Shown here one piece after another: positions 61,267 to 64,000 of a stretch of 64,000 bases of DNA (positions are counted from its first letter, which is position 1; each line of letters starts with the position of its first letter). Source of the stretch: Rhizobium leguminosarum (GTDB lineage Bacteria; Pseudomonadota; Alphaproteobacteria; Rhizobiales; Rhizobiaceae). Position numbers and translations under genes: made by a program. Under the pieces are notes generated by a model. It was given only the letters and a program-made list of their open reading frames with translations, did no database searches and was not told the origin of the DNA. The stretch is from assembly GCF_001679785.1 (NCBI RefSeq), contig NZ_CP016287.1, forward strand, positions 1,178,001 to 1,242,000. Direction: 5' to 3'.

Positions 61267-62222
61267 TGAATAAAGCCCAAACCTTTGTGCCGGTCGCCGT
61301 CGGCGCGGCACTTTTCCTTATCGTCGCAGCCTGGTGGCTACCCACCTGGAACTTCGTCATCTCGATCGGCCTTGCCAAGGGGCTAGCGGTACTCGGCCTT
61401 GTACTGATGATGCGCGCCGGGCTAGTCTCGTTCGGCCAAGGACTTTACTACGCGATCGGCGGCTATTCCGTCGGCCTGATGGTCAATCTCTGGAAAATCA
61501 ACGAAGCGGTTCTCTTGCTCATCGCCCCGGTCGTCATCGCCGCGGCGACTGCAGCAGTCGCCGGTCTCCTTCTGTCGCGTTACCGCGACATCTTCTTCGC
61601 GATGCTGACGCTCGCCCTGTCGATGCTTCTCTACGGTCTTCTGGTGAAGTCGGTGGAACTTGGCGGCACGGACGGCTTTAACATCCGAGGCGTGACCTTG
61701 TTCGGCCTGCCGCTGAGCGGTACTGCGCGTTTCAACGGCCTCGTTATCCTCGTCCTGATCTGTTTCACAGCGGTGATAACCGTCTGGTACTTCGGCAAGA
61801 CGGCGCTCGGTCGCCTGCTGCCTGGCATCAAGGATAACGAGATTCGCGTCGAGTATCTCGGCGCGTCTGCAAGCATGACGATCTATCTCTCCTACATCCT
61901 TGCGGCAATTCTAGCCGCCGTAGGTGGCTCCATGAGCGGCATTCTCGTCGCGCATGTGGATCCGGAAATGGCCTTCTGGGCAACCTCGGGCGAATTCGTG
62001 GTGATCGCGGTCCTTGCCGGTACCGGGAACATCTTCACGCCATTCATCGCCGCGCTCGCACTCGAATTTATCAGGACGTTCGCCTATCAGCATGCGCCCA
62101 ACACTTGGCAGCTGGTACTTGGAGTCATCATCCTATCGATGATCCTGTTTCTGCCGACAGGCCTTGGCGGCATCCGTTTTGGTAAGCGCAAGGCAATCGT
62201 CGAGGCAGGAGAAAAACCATGA
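61263..62222 (+). CDS. ABC transporter permease, LivM-type
   Basis: A 319-residue permease with about nine hydrophobic segments, including VLMMRAGLVSFGQGLYYAIG and the LivM-typical FGKTALGRLLPGIKDNEIRV (EAA-like loop), and GEFVVIAVLAGTGNIFTPFI. Tandem ATGs at 61263 and 61266 overlap the upstream stop. The last four bases overlap the ATPase gene (ATGA). It pairs with the LivH-type subunit to form the channel. Confidence 0.9.
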   Translation: MMNKAQTFVPVAVGAALFLIVAAWWLPTWNFVISIGLAKGLAVLGLVLMMRAGLVSFGQGLYYAIGGYSVGLMVNLWKINEAVLLLIAPVVIAAATAAVAGLLLSRYRDIFFAMLTLALSMLLYGLLVKSVELGGTDGFNIRGVTLFGLPLSGTARFNGLVILVLICFTAVITVWYFGKTALGRLLPGIKDNEIRVEYLGASASMTIYLSYILAAILAAVGGSMSGILVAHVDPEMAFWATSGEFVVIAVLAGTGNIFTPFIAALALEFIRTFAYQHAPNTWQLVLGVIILSMILFLPTGLGGIRFGKRKAIVEAGEKP

Positions 62223-62995
62223 AGCCGATTATTGAAGCAAAAAGCCTCGTCAAGCGGTTCGGCGCGGTAACTGCCGCAAACGACGTGAATGTCGACATCA
62301 TGTCTGGAACGATTTCGGGGCTGATCGGCACAAACGGCGCCGGCAAGACGACGTTTATCAATATGATTACGGGCTATCTGGGCCCGGACTCCGGTTCGAT
62401 CCTGCTCGAGGGCCAGGAAATCGTCGGGCTTTCACCTCGTCAGATCACTCGGCGCGGCGTTGCCCGGTCCTTTCAGATTCCGCAATTGTTCAACTCGCTG
62501 ACAGCGGTTGAGAACCTCATTTTTGCCTACAGCGCAACGGGTAGCGTTGGCGCCAAGGGCTTTTCGATTCTTTCCGATGACGAGCTCGCGACCCATGCTG
62601 ACGAGACGCTCGCGGTGTTCGGACTTGGAGCGTTCCGCAACTCGATTGCCGGCACGATGCCTGAAGGCATCCGCAAGCTTCTCGACATTGCGATTGCCAT
62701 GGTTGGCAAGCCGAAGGTTCTTTTCCTGGACGAGCCGACGAGCGGCGTCGCCAGCGAAGAAAAGTTCTCGGTCATGGACCGCATTATTGACGCGACCCGT
62801 GTCGCAGGCGTCAGCGTGCTCTTCGTCGAGCACGACATGGAGATCGTTCGCCGCTACTCCGACCGCGTGCTCGCTTTCTTCGAAGGCCGGGTGCTGATTG
62901 ATGGACCTCCGGAAACGGTCCTCAGTGACCGACAAGTGCGCGAACTCATCATTGGTGAAGAACATCGCGTTCCCAAGGAGGACAACTATGCTTGA
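62219..62995 (+). CDS. ABC transporter ATPase, LivG-type
   Basis: A 258-residue ATPase. Walker A is GTNGAGKTT (about 37-45), the Q-loop follows in RSFQIPQLFNSLTAVENLIF, and Walker B is VLFLDEPTSG. The ABC signature is degenerate (MPEGIRKLLDIAIAM instead of LSxGQ), a variation also seen in some LivG proteins. The H-loop is VEHDME. The start overlaps the LivM-type stop. Confidence 0.92.
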   Translation: MKPIIEAKSLVKRFGAVTAANDVNVDIMSGTISGLIGTNGAGKTTFINMITGYLGPDSGSILLEGQEIVGLSPRQITRRGVARSFQIPQLFNSLTAVENLIFAYSATGSVGAKGFSILSDDELATHADETLAVFGLGAFRNSIAGTMPEGIRKLLDIAIAMVGKPKVLFLDEPTSGVASEEKFSVMDRIIDATRVAGVSVLFVEHDMEIVRRYSDRVLAFFEGRVLIDGPPETVLSDRQVRELIIGEEHRVPKEDNYA

Positions 62996-63632
62996 GGTGA
63001 AGTCAATCAACGTCTCGATCGGCGGGGTTCCTATTCTGCGTGACGTTTCCATGAAGGTCGAAGCCCGCTCGATGGTCGGAATCATCGGTCGCAATGGTGC
63101 CGGCAAGACCACGTTGATGCGTGCGATAATGGGGCTCTTGCCACTCCGGGCAGGTTCGATCCATTATGAGAAGAAGGACATCTCCCATGAGGCGCCGCAT
63201 CTGCGCGTGCACCACCAGATGGGCTTCGCGCCGGAAGACCGGCGCCTTATTCCCGAACTGACTGTTGAGGAAAACCTGCTTATTCCGGCGTGGGCAGCTG
63301 GCGTCACAGATGCGCAGAAGCGGCTCGACGATGTCTATGCGCTCATTCCCGAGGCAGCGGACTTCCGCCATCGCCGCGCCCTGCAGCTTTCAGGCGGCCA
63401 GCAGAAACTCGTGGCCATCGGTCGTGCACGCATGACGGGCACCCAGCTGTTGATGCTGGACGAGCCCTTCGAAGGCGTCGCCCCCGCGCTTTCCAAGCGC
63501 ATTTCCGAGGTCGTCGCATCCCTGCGGCCGCTTGGTCTTTCCATCCTTCTTTCCGGCGCCGATCTTCGGCACGCCGGTAGAGGACTCGATGTGGTTTATC
63601 GCATGGACCGTGGCCAGATCACTTCTATTTGA
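62988..63632 (+). CDS. ABC transporter ATPase, LivF-type
   Basis: A 214-residue ATPase, slightly shorter than usual LivF. Walker A is GRNGAGKTTLMRAIMGLLPL, the signature LSGGQQKLVAIGRA is canonical, and Walker B is LLMLDEPFEG. The H-loop position reads LLSGADLRHA, without the usual Glu-Gln-Asn before the switch region. ATG 62988 follows AAGGAGGACAACT and overlaps the previous gene by eight bases. It ends the operon; an IS30 relic overlaps its 3' end on the other strand. Confidence 0.92.
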   Translation: MLEVKSINVSIGGVPILRDVSMKVEARSMVGIIGRNGAGKTTLMRAIMGLLPLRAGSIHYEKKDISHEAPHLRVHHQMGFAPEDRRLIPELTVEENLLIPAWAAGVTDAQKRLDDVYALIPEAADFRHRRALQLSGGQQKLVAIGRARMTGTQLLMLDEPFEGVAPALSKRISEVVASLRPLGLSILLSGADLRHAGRGLDVVYRMDRGQITSI

Positions 63633-63798
63633 CCGTCATTGGCAGCGCCTGTGCATCTCTGCTGCGCAGCTCACGGAAAATGGTTGAGCGATGTCGGTGC
63701 AGCTTCTCGGCGATCACGTCAACGCTGATCCCAGCCGTACGCCAGCGGGCAATCTTGCGGCGTTCATCGATATCGATCTGGGAGTAGGTGCGCTTCAT
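63628..63798 (-). pseudogene. IS30-family transposase, N-terminal remnant
   Basis: A 56-residue frame, MKRTYSQIDIDERRKIARWR then AGISVDVIAEKLHRHRSTIF and RELRS, matches the helix-turn-helix start of IS30 transposases. It then reads into sequence complementary to the LivF end and stops. ATG 63798 is the original start. The catalytic domain is absent. Confidence 0.72.
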
Positions 63799-64000
63799 GT
63801 CTCGTTCCTTGCAAGGATAAACCGTTGTTATCTATTGCAAGTCGCACTTCATCCTTGAACCCACCCCGGCTACAGACATTGTCAAAGCTGATTAGATGCG
63901 CGACGCTGTCAGCCGGTTAGAAACGCGACACTTGCGCTTCGGATTAGCCGCCGATCCGACCGGCTGGACCGGGTTGCAAGGGAGGAGCGGGGGCGGGTGA
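63799..64000. other. No supported gene at the right edge
   Basis: About 200 bp beyond the IS30 start contains no recognisable frame; it may hold the IS30 end or the start of another element that continues outside the window. Confidence 0.4.

Noticed and set aside
1..64000. CRISPR arrays, tRNA or rRNA genes, plasmid replication origin
   Set aside because: No regularly spaced short repeats, cloverleaf-encoding segments, rRNA-like stretches or repABC-type genes were recognised on reading both strands.

Overview
The window looks like an accessory (plasmid or symbiotic-island) region of a Rhizobiaceae bacterium such as Rhizobium, Agrobacterium or Ensifer. It has rhizobial-type insertion sequences, an Agrobacterium-type blc (att) gamma-butyrolactone/AHL lactonase operon, a relative of the Ri-plasmid pRiA4b ORF-3 gene, a PhaE-like gene and a rhizobitoxine-like gene set. 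No rRNA, tRNA, CRISPR array or housekeeping gene was recognised. REGION 1 (1-9.0 kb): after the tail of a subtilisin-like protease lies a compact gene set with nearly every step of the toyocamycin/sangivamycin (7-deazapurine nucleoside) pathway known from Streptomyces. It holds GTP cyclohydrolase I (FolE), QueD, QueE and QueC for making preQ0. A phosphoribosyltransferase and a GMP-reductase-like enzyme follow, then an adenylosuccinate-synthetase-like and an adenylosuccinate-lyase-like enzyme, which would turn the preQ0 ribotide into the adenosine-like ribotide. A HAD phosphatase would release the nucleoside. A Co-type nitrile hydratase alpha subunit would convert the nitrile to the carboxamide. 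Genes are tightly coupled (1-4 bp overlaps) in a plus-strand unit (folE-purA-like-purB-like), a minus-strand unit (phosphoribosyltransferase to queE) and a divergent queD. REGION 2 (9.07-14.13 kb): a three-level nest of insertion sequences, IS6-type interrupted by IS110-type, itself interrupted by IS66-type with an exact 8-bp target duplication. REGION 3 (14.27-25.07 kb): a nine-gene minus-strand operon. A PhnW-like aminotransferase, an O-acetylhomoserine-sulfhydrylase-like enzyme and a desaturase match the parts of RtxA and RtxC of rhizobitoxine synthesis. They are followed by a PuuD-like amidohydrolase, a LysE exporter, a GMC oxidoreductase, a MetC-glutamine-synthetase fusion and an aldehyde dehydrogenase. 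The set could make and export an enol-ether or related unusual amino acid. REGION 4 (25.1-50.4 kb): a dense graveyard of mobile elements (IS5, IS6, IS21, IS256, IS66, IS630, IS3, IS110, group II intron) with at least five serine-recombinase genes or fragments. Two DNA-identical recombinase elements sit inside two different IS66 tnpB genes at the same conserved Gly-Ile-Asp codon, suggesting a mobile element that parasitises IS66. REGION 5 (50.4-53.8 kb): PhaE-like gene, a MerR/IS3 chimeric reading frame, a broken semialdehyde dehydrogenase and a secreted MetX-like alpha/beta hydrolase. REGION 6 (54.0-63.6 kb): blcC-blcB-blcA with divergent repressor blcR, then a five-gene branched-chain-amino-acid-type ABC transporter. 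Copies of the same TTGAAC/GTTCAA palindromic motif lie both upstream of blcA and upstream of the transporter, so BlcR probably controls both. The window ends in an IS30 fragment.
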